This document shows, one piece after another, positions 1-12,288 of a stretch of DNA of 44,951 bases. The stretch comes from Erysipelotrichaceae bacterium (GTDB taxonomy: Bacteria > Bacillota_I > Bacilli_A > Erysipelotrichales > Coprobacillaceae). Each line of letters begins with the position of its first letter. The stretch's first letter is position 1. The position numbers and the translations under genes are program-made. Location of the stretch: NCBI GenBank assembly GCA_021770925.1, contig JAETPY010000008.1, forward strand, positions 1 through 44,951. The letters are read 5' to 3'. The notes below the pieces were generated by a model that was given only the letters and a program-made list of their open reading frames with translations, had not been told where the DNA came from and did not search any database.

Positions 1-3000
1 TTTTGCTGCATCTAATGCTTCTTTAAATTGTGTCCATGAATCAGTTGTGTAGTTTTCTTCTGCATATTTTTCAGCTTCTTCAATCAATGCTTCCAATGCA
101 GTCTTATCACCTTTGATAAATCCTAACATATGAATAGCATTAGCTAAACGATAGAACGCACTGTCAACTGTAGTTTGATCTACGCTATCAGCTAAAACTA
201 TTTTAGCGTTATCTAATGCACTTTCAAATTCAGTTACTACAGCTGGTACAACATTTTCTAATGCACCTTGTTCTTTTAAAGTATTTGCTGTATCAACAGC
301 TATTTTTAATGCAATTTTATCTTGATCATTAGCAGCTTTTACTAAACCATCTTTTGCTTGTTGTAATAAATTCAAAATATTATCAACATCTTCTTGATCA
401 GAATCACTATTATCTAAAACAATTTGTTTTGCTTTAATTAATTGTTCTTTTAAATTATTCCATGATAATTCAGTATATAGATTTTCATCTATTTTCTCAC
501 ATTCTTCTACTAATTTACCAAGTTCAGTTATATCTCCTCTTAAAACTAGTTTTTCTGCTGCTTCAATTAATTTAGAATTAACCACATCAATTGTTTCTTG
601 ATCATATGTATCTTTTTTACAAATAGTTTGAGCTTTTTCATATAATTCATTAAACACTACCCAGCTTGTAATTGTAGTATTATTTTGATCATAACCTGAT
701 TCTATTTTTTCTTTTACTATACTTAAATTATCTTTTAATTTTTCATTATTACTTGTTTGATATACTTCAATTTCTGCTACTCCAGGATATGGTGAACCTG
801 CATCAGTAGCATATGAAGTAATTGTTACTTTAACATCTTTTATTACTTGATCATTCATATCAACAATAAATGTATAACCATTCTTTGATCCAGTAGAATT
901 TGTATAAACTTTTGTCCATTCTCCATTTTCGTTTTGTACAGATACATCAAAGCCTAATTGAGTATTACGATATCCATTTTCTTCAAATACAACCTTAATA
1001 TAATTTACTGAATAATTCTTATCTAATTTCACTCCTCCTGATACTGGTAAATTTGTTTTTGAGTTTCCAACCCAGCAATCTTCAAAATTAACATTATTTA
1101 TCTTTTCTTTTGAATAAGAACTCATTAATTCATTATCTGCATATGCTGTTCCTAAAGGAGCTACATTTGTATTATTTTCATGAATAAGATAATTTTTAGC
1201 TAATTCTAGATAACCTTCTGCCTGATATATTATATCATTTGATGCAGTTTCAATGTTATCATAGATATCTTTAGCTTGTTGATAATAATGTTGATATTTA
1301 TCAAAATATTTTGATATATATTCTTTTTTATCTTCATTCTCTAATACTTTTAAATTATTTTCTAATTTACTGATATCTACTAAATTATTAATTGCATTTT
1401 TAAGTGTATCAATTGCATTTTTATAATCATCACTCTTACTATTTTCATCATTAATAATACTTTGTGCATTATTAATTGCTTTTGTAAGTACTTTATAACT
1501 TAATTTTGAATAAATATCTTCATTTAATGATTTTGCTTCATCAATTAATTGATCTAATTGATTAGTTAAGTTGCTTGCAAGCGATATATGAAGTTCATCT
1601 ATAACTTTTTCATCATTAACTAGTTGAATTATTGTTTGATCACTAATAATAGAATTATCTGATAAAACATTTCCATTTTCAACACATTGTAAATTACCAC
1701 TTCCAGCATATAAGAATGATAATAACTCAGCTACTGTAATTTCATCTTGAACTCCATTTAAAATCTTGTTTTCAATAAACATTGATGTTCCATCAATTAA
1801 TTGAATGCCCTTGCTTGAATAAATTTTCATTTCACATAATGCAGGATAAATTCCACCATTAGTTTCAAAAGTAATTTTTACATCATTAACTAGTTTAGGC
1901 TCATCTAATGGAATATTTATTGTATAAGATTTTTCTTCTTCATTATAGCTTTGACCACTATAAATTTTTTCCCAATTTCCATCACTATCTTTTGTCTCAA
2001 TAAAGAATTTCATTATATTATTACCTAATACTGGCCGAGTTTCAAAAACAACTTGTAATCCATAAATTGATTGTTCTTGATTAAATCTAACCCCTGCACT
2101 TACTGGAGTCTTTGAAGTCTGTGCAATCCACATTGAACCTGTGTTATTGTCATTAATATGATCTGCTGTATAACTTCCTAAAGTTGTATCGGCATAAGCT
2201 GTTCCTTCCACAGCAATATTTTCATCCATGATTTTATCTTTTTGAGCTTGACCTGTTAAATAACCATTACAAATTTCTGAATAAATTTCATCAAGTCCAC
2301 GGTATTCTTGATTACCATCAGCTTTTTTAGCTACAGTTTGATAATCCACATCATTAGTTACAACATTCCATCCAATATTAAAATAATCTCGATTACTAGA
2401 CGGAGCAGCAAAATTACCGGTTTGAATTGCAGTACCTACTCGATCTAACCATAATTTCCACATTTCATAACTATAATCACGTTCTAGGCCATTATATTGT
2501 CGGTGTGCATATGTTTGTAATGTTTTAGAACTCCAAATATTTACAATAGCTTTAGCATTGATTATCATCATATCTTTTGAATAATCATCATATGTACCAC
2601 TATTTCTAGAATCATTATAAAAATTAGAAGCTTTTGATATCCATGTACCATATAATGAATCTTTTTCAAAACCAGCAATCTCATCTATAAGTAAAATACT
2701 TTTTAATAATTTATCTTTATATTTTTCAAATATTTCATAATTTTTAGTATTATAAGCTTCATTTATTCGTTCAAAAAATTCAACTTGGCTATTTGCTATA
2801 GTTTGTCTTAAAATATCAACTACATCATAAACATAGCATTCATTATCTTTAAATTTATCAAAATCTTTCATTAATAAATCTGTTGCCTTTTCAAATTTAG
2901 TAGGGTCATATGTTAATTTATAATCTCCTATTACAATTTCTGGATTAAATGATGGTCGCATATTAGTAATACAATTTACATTTCCGGTATGATATTTTGC

Positions 3001-5526
3001 ACTTCCATCTTCATTATTAGCACCATAAGCAGTAGACAATAAGATTTTCCATGCTTCCCAAGAATTTTGTGAATATTCACCATAACGTCTAGTGATATAT
3101 TCTTTTAACCATGTTTCAGTATCTTTAGCATCACTTTCCCAAGCCATTTCCCAGAATAAATCATAATTAACAGGATTCAAAAGGGTTCCCTCTGGTGTTA
3201 TTCCTATTCCTTTCATATGATTTGATTCACTATTTGCCTTTGTTATCTGAGTTGCTAAATATTCAAGTTCACCATGCATTCCTGTTCTTCCACCATAATT
3301 ATCTAACATGCAAAATACCCATGATGTGCCACCAAATTCTTTACCATTCCAATTTGTTGTGTTACTCCAATGAGGATTTTCTGTTGCGTCTAAATCTAAG
3401 ACAAGAACATGATCTTCTTTATTTTCACCAAATCCTTCTAAAATTTCTGGATTTGGATTAGACAACCATGATTGAATTACCCATACAGCATCTTCATCAT
3501 AATTCATCATTCGATTTAAAATATGTGCTGACATTTGTGGTTTACTTAAATCTGGAGGAATTATTCCACCTTCATGAGCTAAATCACCAGCATAAAAATT
3601 AGTAATTTGTCCATAAATATATTCTTGCGTTTCATAAAATTTCTGTGCTAAACCATCATATCCATTATATGTTGTTTTTAATATTGGTGGACGAGTAAAT
3701 CCAGACCAATCCCCTTGTTCAACCATATATGGTTGAATATCTTCATATCCATAATCTTCCATAAGTGTTTTATTGGCAACATCACCAAAGTGTTCTGGCA
3801 TTGCTCCCATGAAACCTTGCAAACAAGGTTTCATTCCTAAAACCGACATTTTACGTTGATTTGTTCTTGCCATTTCAACCGTATCAATAACCCATTCATC
3901 ACTAACAGGTCCACCATAAGATTCTAGATTTCCCATTAGCCACCAGGCTTTATATGAATATCCACAAACAAATGACTTAGCTTCTTCAATGTCATAACCA
4001 TAATTTTGTAAATATTCTATCCATAGAGCTTCTGTAGCAGTAGTATCTAAAATTAAATTTACCCCATTTAATGCAAAATAATCTAATTCTCTTTGCCATT
4101 CATCATATCCCCAAAATGGCATTGTATAAGATAACGTACAGTAATTATATGCATATCTTATTTCATAAGGCGATTCTTTATGGATAATCTCATCTAATAC
4201 AGGGATATTTTCTGGCATTTTCACTTGTTTTGTTTGCTGTGATACATGAACATTACAATAATATTTCAAAAAATAATTTAATCCAGTAGTTAAAGATAAT
4301 CCTTCATTACCCTTAATATGAATTTTACCATTTAAAGAAGATATCTCATAATAATCTTTACCAGAATCACTTTTCGCTAACTCAAAAGTAAACCATTCAT
4401 TATACTTTTCGCCTAATATTCTTGTAATAACACCCTTAACTTCTGCAAATACATCAGCATCACTAAAAGTATCAGCAATATTATATTTACCATTTTCATC
4501 ACTAATAGCTTTAGTATCAACATCATAATTTTCTAATAACCAATCTTCATATGATTTTATATTTAAATCTGTACGTGTACTAATTTTTTCTATATCACTT
4601 TTAGTTCCATAAACTTTTATTTCTGAAATCTGAGAATTTGCTCCCTCACCATTTGAATTAGCAATAACATTTACTCTTATTACTCGATAAGTATTGTTAT
4701 CAAGAATAAATTCATCACCATTTTCATTACTTTCCTTAAGTTTGGTTTTAGCTATTCTTTCAAAATGAACACCATCTAAGCTTCCATATAATGCATAAGC
4801 AAATTGTGTACTACCTTGAGGCATATAAACTTTAATTTTAGAAATATCATAATTTTCTAATAAATCAACATCTACATATTTAGGATAATCCTCACCAATC
4901 CAGGATGTCGTAGTTTGTCCATCAACAACTAGTGAAGAAAAATTACTATTTGTAGTTGATCTAGTAGGTTTCCCATATGCTATATTATCTGGATCATTAG
5001 GATCAGTATCTGGGGCATCTGGTCTTTCATAATCAGAATTTTCTACTCCATAAACTTCTAATTCATTTATATGTACACTTGTGTTAGCTGAATTATATGT
5101 CATTTTAACTTTAACATATTTAGCAGTTCTAGTTTCAAACATATAAGTTTCACCATTTGCGGTCTGTAAAATTTGGTCAGCTTTTTCGCCTGTTTTTTCA
5201 TAATTAAATCCATCTGCACTCACATAAACTTCATAATTATAATATCGACTTCCATTATAGTATGGAATAACTACAATTTTAGAAATATCATAATATCCAT
5301 CTAAATCAACTATTAATTCACTTGGATATAAACCTCCATCCCAATAAGTTGTTTTATCTCCATCGACAGCTCGGGATGAATTTCCATTACTTGCAATAGT
5401 TGGTTTATTTAAAGCAACATTTGATAAATCATCATTATTATCAATAGCTTTAACATCAATAGATACAAAACTAATAATCATTGCAAAAGCTACTAAACTT
5501 TTAATTATTTTTTTTAGTATCTTCAT
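1..5526 (-). CDS. Secreted GH89 alpha-N-acetylglucosaminidase, multidomain (3' end beyond window)
   Basis: Predicted exo-acting enzyme removing terminal alpha-GlcNAc, as on class III gastric mucin glycans or heparan fragments. It reads open from an ATG at 5526 (preceded by AGAAGGGA) to the window edge, giving 1842 codons without a stop. Seen: signal peptide with cleavage likely after VKA (residue 27); two F5/8C (discoidin/CBM32-like) modules at about 38-170 and 185-320; a NAGLU-type N-domain and catalytic core at about 340-1090 with the family signature around YNYCTLSY...FWGYDEW; further F5/8C-like modules at about 1105-1237 and 1450-1590; FIVAR-like helical repeats at about 1260-1440 and from 1600 to the edge. 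Likely catalytic glutamates by motif are E652 (DLAHEGG) and E755 (HGELEY). Family assignment is strong. Specificity and surface anchoring (an LPxTG end would lie outside) are inference. The gene is divergent from dnaA. Confidence 0.9.
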   Translation of the reverse strand, partial: MKILKKIIKSLVAFAMIISFVSIDVKAIDNNDDLSNVALNKPTIASNGNSSRAVDGDKTTYWDGGLYPSELIVDLDGYYDISKIVVIPYYNGSRYYNYEVYVSADGFNYEKTGEKADQILQTANGETYMFETRTAKYVKVKMTYNSANTSVHINELEVYGVENSDYERPDAPDTDPNDPDNIAYGKPTRSTTNSNFSSLVVDGQTTTSWIGEDYPKYVDVDLLENYDISKIKVYMPQGSTQFAYALYGSLDGVHFERIAKTKLKESNENGDEFILDNNTYRVIRVNVIANSNGEGANSQISEIKVYGTKSDIEKISTRTDLNIKSYEDWLLENYDVDTKAISDENGKYNIADTFSDADVFAEVKGVITRILGEKYNEWFTFELAKSDSGKDYYEISSLNGKIHIKGNEGLSLTTGLNYFLKYYCNVHVSQQTKQVKMPENIPVLDEIIHKESPYEIRYAYNYCTLSYTMPFWGYDEWQRELDYFALNGVNLILDTTATEALWIEYLQNYGYDIEEAKSFVCGYSYKAWWLMGNLESYGGPVSDEWVIDTVEMARTNQRKMSVLGMKPCLQGFMGAMPEHFGDVANKTLMEDYGYEDIQPYMVEQGDWSGFTRPPILKTTYNGYDGLAQKFYETQEYIYGQITNFYAGDLAHEGGIIPPDLSKPQMSAHILNRMMNYDEDAVWVIQSWLSNPNPEILEGFGENKEDHVLVLDLDATENPHWSNTTNWNGKEFGGTSWVFCMLDNYGGRTGMHGELEYLATQITKANSESNHMKGIGITPEGTLLNPVNYDLFWEMAWESDAKDTETWLKEYITRRYGEYSQNSWEAWKILLSTAYGANNEDGSAKYHTGNVNCITNMRPSFNPEIVIGDYKLTYDPTKFEKATDLLMKDFDKFKDNECYVYDVVDILRQTIANSQVEFFERINEAYNTKNYEIFEKYKDKLLKSILLIDEIAGFEKDSLYGTWISKASNFYNDSRNSGTYDDYSKDMMIINAKAIVNIWSSKTLQTYAHRQYNGLERDYSYEMWKLWLDRVGTAIQTGNFAAPSSNRDYFNIGWNVVTNDVDYQTVAKKADGNQEYRGLDEIYSEICNGYLTGQAQKDKIMDENIAVEGTAYADTTLGSYTADHINDNNTGSMWIAQTSKTPVSAGVRFNQEQSIYGLQVVFETRPVLGNNIMKFFIETKDSDGNWEKIYSGQSYNEEEKSYTINIPLDEPKLVNDVKITFETNGGIYPALCEMKIYSSKGIQLIDGTSMFIENKILNGVQDEITVAELLSFLYAGSGNLQCVENGNVLSDNSIISDQTIIQLVNDEKVIDELHISLASNLTNQLDQLIDEAKSLNEDIYSKLSYKVLTKAINNAQSIINDENSKSDDYKNAIDTLKNAINNLVDISKLENNLKVLENEDKKEYISKYFDKYQHYYQQAKDIYDNIETASNDIIYQAEGYLELAKNYLIHENNTNVAPLGTAYADNELMSSYSKEKINNVNFEDCWVGNSKTNLPVSGGVKLDKNYSVNYIKVVFEENGYRNTQLGFDVSVQNENGEWTKVYTNSTGSKNGYTFIVDMNDQVIKDVKVTITSYATDAGSPYPGVAEIEVYQTSNNEKLKDNLSIVKEKIESGYDQNNTTITSWVVFNELYEKAQTICKKDTYDQETIDVVNSKLIEAAEKLVLRGDITELGKLVEECEKIDENLYTELSWNNLKEQLIKAKQIVLDNSDSDQEDVDNILNLLQQAKDGLVKAANDQDKIALKIAVDTANTLKEQGALENVVPAVVTEFESALDNAKIVLADSVDQTTVDSAFYRLANAIHMLGFIKGDKTALEALIEEAEKYAEENYTTDSWTQFKEALDAAK

Positions 5527-6228
5527 AACTTTCCCTTCTATCTTTTTAAGTTCTATATTCATTTTCATCTTAATTATATTATTAAAAACTGAATTACTTA
5601 TATTTGTAAATACAAATAATATTCACCTTCTTTCCAATACACTCATAGCTATATATTTAACTATAATATTTAATAAAAATAATTCAGTTCAATTAAAATT
5701 TTTACATGTTAAACTATTCTATTTTATTATAACACCAAATAATTAGTTAAGTTCTATGATATTAGTAAAATAATATAATTTTTTTACACAAAAACAGCAA
5801 ATTATAACTTTATAATTCTTTATTATCTATAATTCACAAGTAATCTATCTATACGATATTAATTATGAAACTCTTTAATAATAATTTTTGGGTTATACAC
5901 TAAAATACATATTTTATGCACATAATACAATTGATGTGATTTTAAATGTGAATATATGTGAAAAACGGATAAGAATATTGTCATTATACAGTTTTACTTG
6001 TGAGTTTTTAGTGAATCACTCTTTTTTTATACAAATATTACCACAATTTTCACATTCACATTTTTAATTATGCACAAATAAAGTTGTGAATAATGTGAAT
6101 AAGTTTAAAAAACCTTGATAAATCTAATAATTATTGTGAATAACTTTGTGAATAGGATTTGACCTCATTTTTTGTTCTTTTATTTTACTTTTTATTTGCT
6201 TATAATTATGAATGCGGAGGTGAAAATA
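5527..6228. other. oriC: oriC left part: DnaA-box cluster upstream of dnaA
   Basis: Gene-free AT-rich stretch of about 700 bases between the divergent GH89 gene and dnaA. Boxes matching TTATNCACA or its complement are seen at 5914-5922 (TTATGCACA), 6068-6076 (TTATGCACA), 6085-6093 and 6094-6102 (two head-to-tail TGTGAATAA with no gap) and 6135-6143 (TGTGAATAA). Near-matches lie at 5893-5901 (TTATACACT) and 6147-6155 (TGTGAATAG). Density and position next to dnaA identify the upstream half of a bipartite Bacillota origin, which probably also autoregulates dnaA. The dnaA promoter was not resolved. The part from 5527 to about 5890 shows nothing clear beyond the GH89 upstream region. Confidence 0.85.
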
Positions 6229-7575
6229 ATGCGCGATAATAGTAAAATTTGGCAATTGTGCCTTGATACCCTTGAAAAACAAAATTTACCTGAAGAACGT
6301 AAAATTGATAAAGTAATCATGGAATCTGTTTTTCGAAATGCTCAAATTGCTTCCATTAACAATAATAAGGTTATCGTTGTTACCCCTTATTCATTTAATG
6401 TAGAAACGATAAAAAATAATCTTAAAGATATCGAAGATATTCTTTCAGGCATGCTGGCATCACCAGTAACAGTTGAAATAATTGGAGAAGATGAATTTAA
6501 AAAATCTATTATTCAAGAAAAAAAAGAGGTTTTTAAAGACAATCTTAATAAAACTCTTACATTTGATAATTTTGTTGTTGGAGGATCCAACAGAATGGCT
6601 CAAAATGCAGCTTTATTAGTCGCAACTAATCCTGGATCAAACTTTAATCCTTTATTTATTTATAGTAATCCTGGTTTAGGTAAAACCCATTTATTGAATG
6701 CTATAGGAAATTATGCTAAAGAAATAAATCCTGGTCTAAAGATTCGTTATATAACCAGTAAAGATTTTGTTGATGAAGTAATTGGTGCTATGAAAAGTAA
6801 AGATGGCAATGAAATTTATGCAAAATATAAAACATTAGATATATTATTAATTGATGATATCCAATTTCTATTTAACAAAGAAAAAAGTAGTGAAATTTTC
6901 TTCCATATTTTTAATGAAATTATTAACAATAATAAACAAATCGTTATTACAAGTGATAAAATGCCTGAAGAACTTCAAGGTATTGAATCACGTTTAATAA
7001 GTCGTTTTAATTCTGGTCTAAGTTTTGGAATTGATCCTCCAGAATTTGAAACTGCACGTGCTATTTTAGAAAAGAAAATTGAAAATCTTGATAATCCTTC
7101 TCTTTTAATTCAAGAAGATGTTGTTGATTTCATGGCAAATCATTATTGTAAAGATATTAGAAGTCTTGAAGGTGCATTAAAACGTTTATTTTTCTGCAGC
7201 ATAATGAATCATACGAATACTATTGATATGGCTTTTGCACTAGAATCTTTTAAAGATAATAAAGCTGTTCAAAATCCTAAAAGTGTTCTAACTAAAGAAG
7301 TTATTCTAAAAACCACAGCAGAATTTTACTATTTAACAATCAGTCAATTAATTTCTAAAAATAAAACTAGAAAATTAACTACTCCTAGAGAAATGTGTAT
7401 GTATCTAATGCGTGAATTATTAGATATTACATTTTCAGAAATTGGTATGACATTTAGTAATCGTGATCACTCTACTGTTATGAAAGCATGTGCTAGAGTA
7501 GAAACAAAAATAAAAAAAGATGCTGATTATAAATTAGCTATAAATAAATTAAAAGAAAAGCTAAATGTAAATTAA
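6229..7575 (+). CDS. dnaA: Chromosomal replication initiator DnaA
   Basis: AAA+ initiator that binds DnaA boxes and melts oriC. Start set at ATG 6229 (MRDNSKIW) because GGAGGTG lies just before it; an upstream TTG at 6172 would add 19 hydrophobic residues without a Shine-Dalgarno. This gives 448 aa, normal for the family. Seen in order: N-terminal domain I (about 1-80), short linker, AAA+ core with Walker A (NPGLGKTH) and Walker B (ILLIDDIQF), sensor region with ESRLISRF, and C-terminal domain IV with the DnaA signature around SNRDHSTVMKA. DnaA boxes flank it on both sides and dnaN follows, as in most Bacillota. Confidence 0.98.
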   Translation: MRDNSKIWQLCLDTLEKQNLPEERKIDKVIMESVFRNAQIASINNNKVIVVTPYSFNVETIKNNLKDIEDILSGMLASPVTVEIIGEDEFKKSIIQEKKEVFKDNLNKTLTFDNFVVGGSNRMAQNAALLVATNPGSNFNPLFIYSNPGLGKTHLLNAIGNYAKEINPGLKIRYITSKDFVDEVIGAMKSKDGNEIYAKYKTLDILLIDDIQFLFNKEKSSEIFFHIFNEIINNNKQIVITSDKMPEELQGIESRLISRFNSGLSFGIDPPEFETARAILEKKIENLDNPSLLIQEDVVDFMANHYCKDIRSLEGALKRLFFCSIMNHTNTIDMAFALESFKDNKAVQNPKSVLTKEVILKTTAEFYYLTISQLISKNKTRKLTTPREMCMYLMRELLDITFSEIGMTFSNRDHSTVMKACARVETKIKKDADYKLAINKLKEKLNVN

Positions 7576-7726
7576 ACACTTTTGTATCACAACTTAAGCA
7601 CATTATTATACACAAAAAAAACAGCGATTATATCAATGATTTTATAGTTTATACACATTATTCACATTATATTAATAATAGTATAAATAATAAAAAATAT
7701 ATATAATATTCAAAAGGAGAAAATTT
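7576..7726. other. oriC: oriC right part: tandem DnaA boxes and AT-rich unwinding region
   Basis: The dnaA-dnaN spacer holds TTATACACA at 7606-7614, TTATACACA at 7649-7657 and TTATTCACA at 7658-7666, the last two directly abutting. They are followed by about 45 bases of almost pure A/T (7667-7711) before the dnaN ribosome site. Paired boxes bordering an AT tract are the expected layout of the unwinding half of a Bacillota origin. Assignment of the tract as the unwinding element is inference from position and composition. Confidence 0.8.
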
Positions 7727-8836
7727 ATGAACTTTAAAATAAAAAGATTAAAATTATTAAATGCTCTTGCTAAAGCTACTAAAGCAGTTTCTGTCCGCAG
7801 CCCTCTACCTGTTCTTACAGGAATAAAATTTGATTTACAAGATGACTGTTTAATTTTGACAGGAAGTGATTCTGATATTACAATTCAAACTAAAATTGAA
7901 AAAGATGAAGATTTAATTATTAATCAAACTGGTGGCGTAATACTTAATTCACGTTACATTTTAGATATTGTTCGAAAGATAGACAGCGATTATATTAATA
8001 TTAAAATAATTGAAGGTGCTTTAACTAGAATTTCTGGATCTAATTCAAAATTCGATTTAAACGGTACAGATATCTTAGATTATCCAAGAATTGATTTATC
8101 TAAAACTGGAATAAAAGTATTATTAAATTCATTAGTTTTAAAAGATATTATATCTCAAACTAAATTTGCAGCTAGTGATAAAGAACATAAACCTATCTTA
8201 ACTGGAATTAATTTTAAAGCAGCTAATTATCAATTAGAATGCACAGCTACTGACAGCTACCGTTTAGCTAAAAAAATCGTTAGTTTAGATGAAAATGTAA
8301 CTTTCAATATCACAATTCCTCAAAAATCTTTAGATGAAATTTCTAAAATTATAGAACAAAATGAAACAATCGAAATGTATGTATCTGATCGAAAAGTATT
8401 ATATGTTTTCGATAATAATATTATTCAAACCCGATTAATTGACGGTAGTTTTCCAGATACAAATCGATTAATTCCTGATAATTTTGATTATGAGCTAGAT
8501 TTAGATACACACTATTTATTAAATGCGATAGACCGTGTTTCTTTACTTACAAATGAACAAAATAATATCATTAAATTAGATATGGATCCTGATAAAATTG
8601 TTTTATCTTCATATATGCAGGAAATTGGTTCTGTTGAAGAAATATTAGATATGGCTTTTTATAAAGGTAATCCTTTAAGTATTTCATTTAGTTCTAAATA
8701 TGCAACTGATGCTATTAGAGCATTTAATAATCCTAAAATAAAAATATTATTTACAGGAGAAATGAAACCTTTCATCATTAAAGATTACGAAAAAGATGAT
8801 GTTATTCAATTAGTTTTACCTGTAAGAACTTTCTAA
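7727..8836 (+). CDS. dnaN: DNA polymerase III beta sliding clamp
   Basis: Ring-shaped processivity clamp that tethers the replicative polymerase and other clamp-binding proteins to DNA. 369 aa, the usual length, with three repeated clamp folds and the typical ends: N-terminal MNFKIKRLKLLNAL, internal TDSYRLA (in the second domain) and C-terminal IQLVLPVRTF, which forms part of the hydrophobic partner-binding pocket. AAAGGAG lies ahead of the ATG. It is separated from dnaA by the right oriC segment and ends at its own terminator, so it is transcribed with dnaA or from the spacer but apart from the recF-gyr operon. Confidence 0.97.
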   Translation: MNFKIKRLKLLNALAKATKAVSVRSPLPVLTGIKFDLQDDCLILTGSDSDITIQTKIEKDEDLIINQTGGVILNSRYILDIVRKIDSDYINIKIIEGALTRISGSNSKFDLNGTDILDYPRIDLSKTGIKVLLNSLVLKDIISQTKFAASDKEHKPILTGINFKAANYQLECTATDSYRLAKKIVSLDENVTFNITIPQKSLDEISKIIEQNETIEMYVSDRKVLYVFDNNIIQTRLIDGSFPDTNRLIPDNFDYELDLDTHYLLNAIDRVSLLTNEQNNIIKLDMDPDKIVLSSYMQEIGSVEEILDMAFYKGNPLSISFSSKYATDAIRAFNNPKIKILFTGEMKPFIIKDYEKDDVIQLVLPVRTF

Positions 8837-8860
8837 AGCTGTTTATAGCAGCTTTTTTTT
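8835..8860 (+). terminator. Intrinsic terminator of dnaN
   Basis: AAAGCTG at 8835-8841 pairs with CAGCTTT at 8849-8855 (7-base loop), followed by a T run. The stem begins inside the dnaN stop codon. Confidence 0.85.
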
Positions 8861-8983
8861 CGTGAAAGTATTTTTTTACTAGGTATATTAATTATATGTG
8901 GATAAATTTTAATTATGAGCGATATTTAATGAAAAATAACATTTTGCACTTTTTTATAAAAAAGCTTTAAAATCCTTATTTTT

Positions 8984-9012
8984 TTGAATTTTAATATATT
9001 TTATGTTATAAT
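8984..9012 (+). promoter_or_regulatory. Promoter of the S4 protein-recF-gyrB-gyrA operon
   Basis: TTGAAT (8984-8989), 17-base spacer, TATAAT (9007-9012) with an extended TGT before the -10. This is a SigA-type promoter placed 32 bases before the S4 gene. Confidence 0.8.
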
Positions 9013-9044
9013 GGTACTAAGATTTTATAAAAAAGAGGTTAGTC

Positions 9045-9250
9045 ATGAGAAAAATTCAAATAAAAGATGAGTATATAACTTTGGGACAATTTTTAAAGTT
9101 TACTGGATGTGTATCAAGCGGGATTGATGCAAAATTAGTTATTAAAGATGGTTTGGTTTTAGTAAATGGTGAAATTGAGACTAGAAGAGGAAAAAAACTG
9201 CGAGCAAATGATAAAATAGAATTTAATGGAGAAAATTTTATTATTGTTTA

Positions 9251-9251
<1 letters not shown>
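9045..9251 (+). CDS. yaaA: S4-domain RNA-binding protein (YaaA/RlbA type)
   Basis: Small (68 aa) S4-like RNA-binding protein regularly found between dnaN and recF in Bacillota; in Bacillus it is linked to ribosome biogenesis. Seen: an S4 fold pattern with the LGQFLKFTGCVSSG helix, KLVIKDGLVLVNGE and RRGKKLRANDKIE strands. AAAGAGG precedes the ATG. Its stop overlaps the recF start by one base, so the two are translationally coupled. The molecular role is known from the family, not visible here. Confidence 0.9.
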
Positions 9252-12273
<3,022 letters not shown>

Positions 12274-12288
12274 TAAAGGAGATAAATA

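Noticed and set aside
3195-3461. 88-aa ORF on the plus strand inside the GH89 gene
   Set aside because: Lies antisense within conserved catalytic-domain codons, with no convincing ribosome site and a composition expected of a reverse-strand shadow.
6172-6228. Upstream TTG start for dnaA
   Set aside because: Adds a hydrophobic tail absent from DnaA and lacks a Shine-Dalgarno, whereas ATG 6229 has GGAGGTG.
7667-7711. DnaA-trio repeat next to the tandem boxes
   Set aside because: The tract contains TAA/TAG-like triplets, but in an almost pure A/T sequence this is expected by chance and the phase is not regular enough to call.
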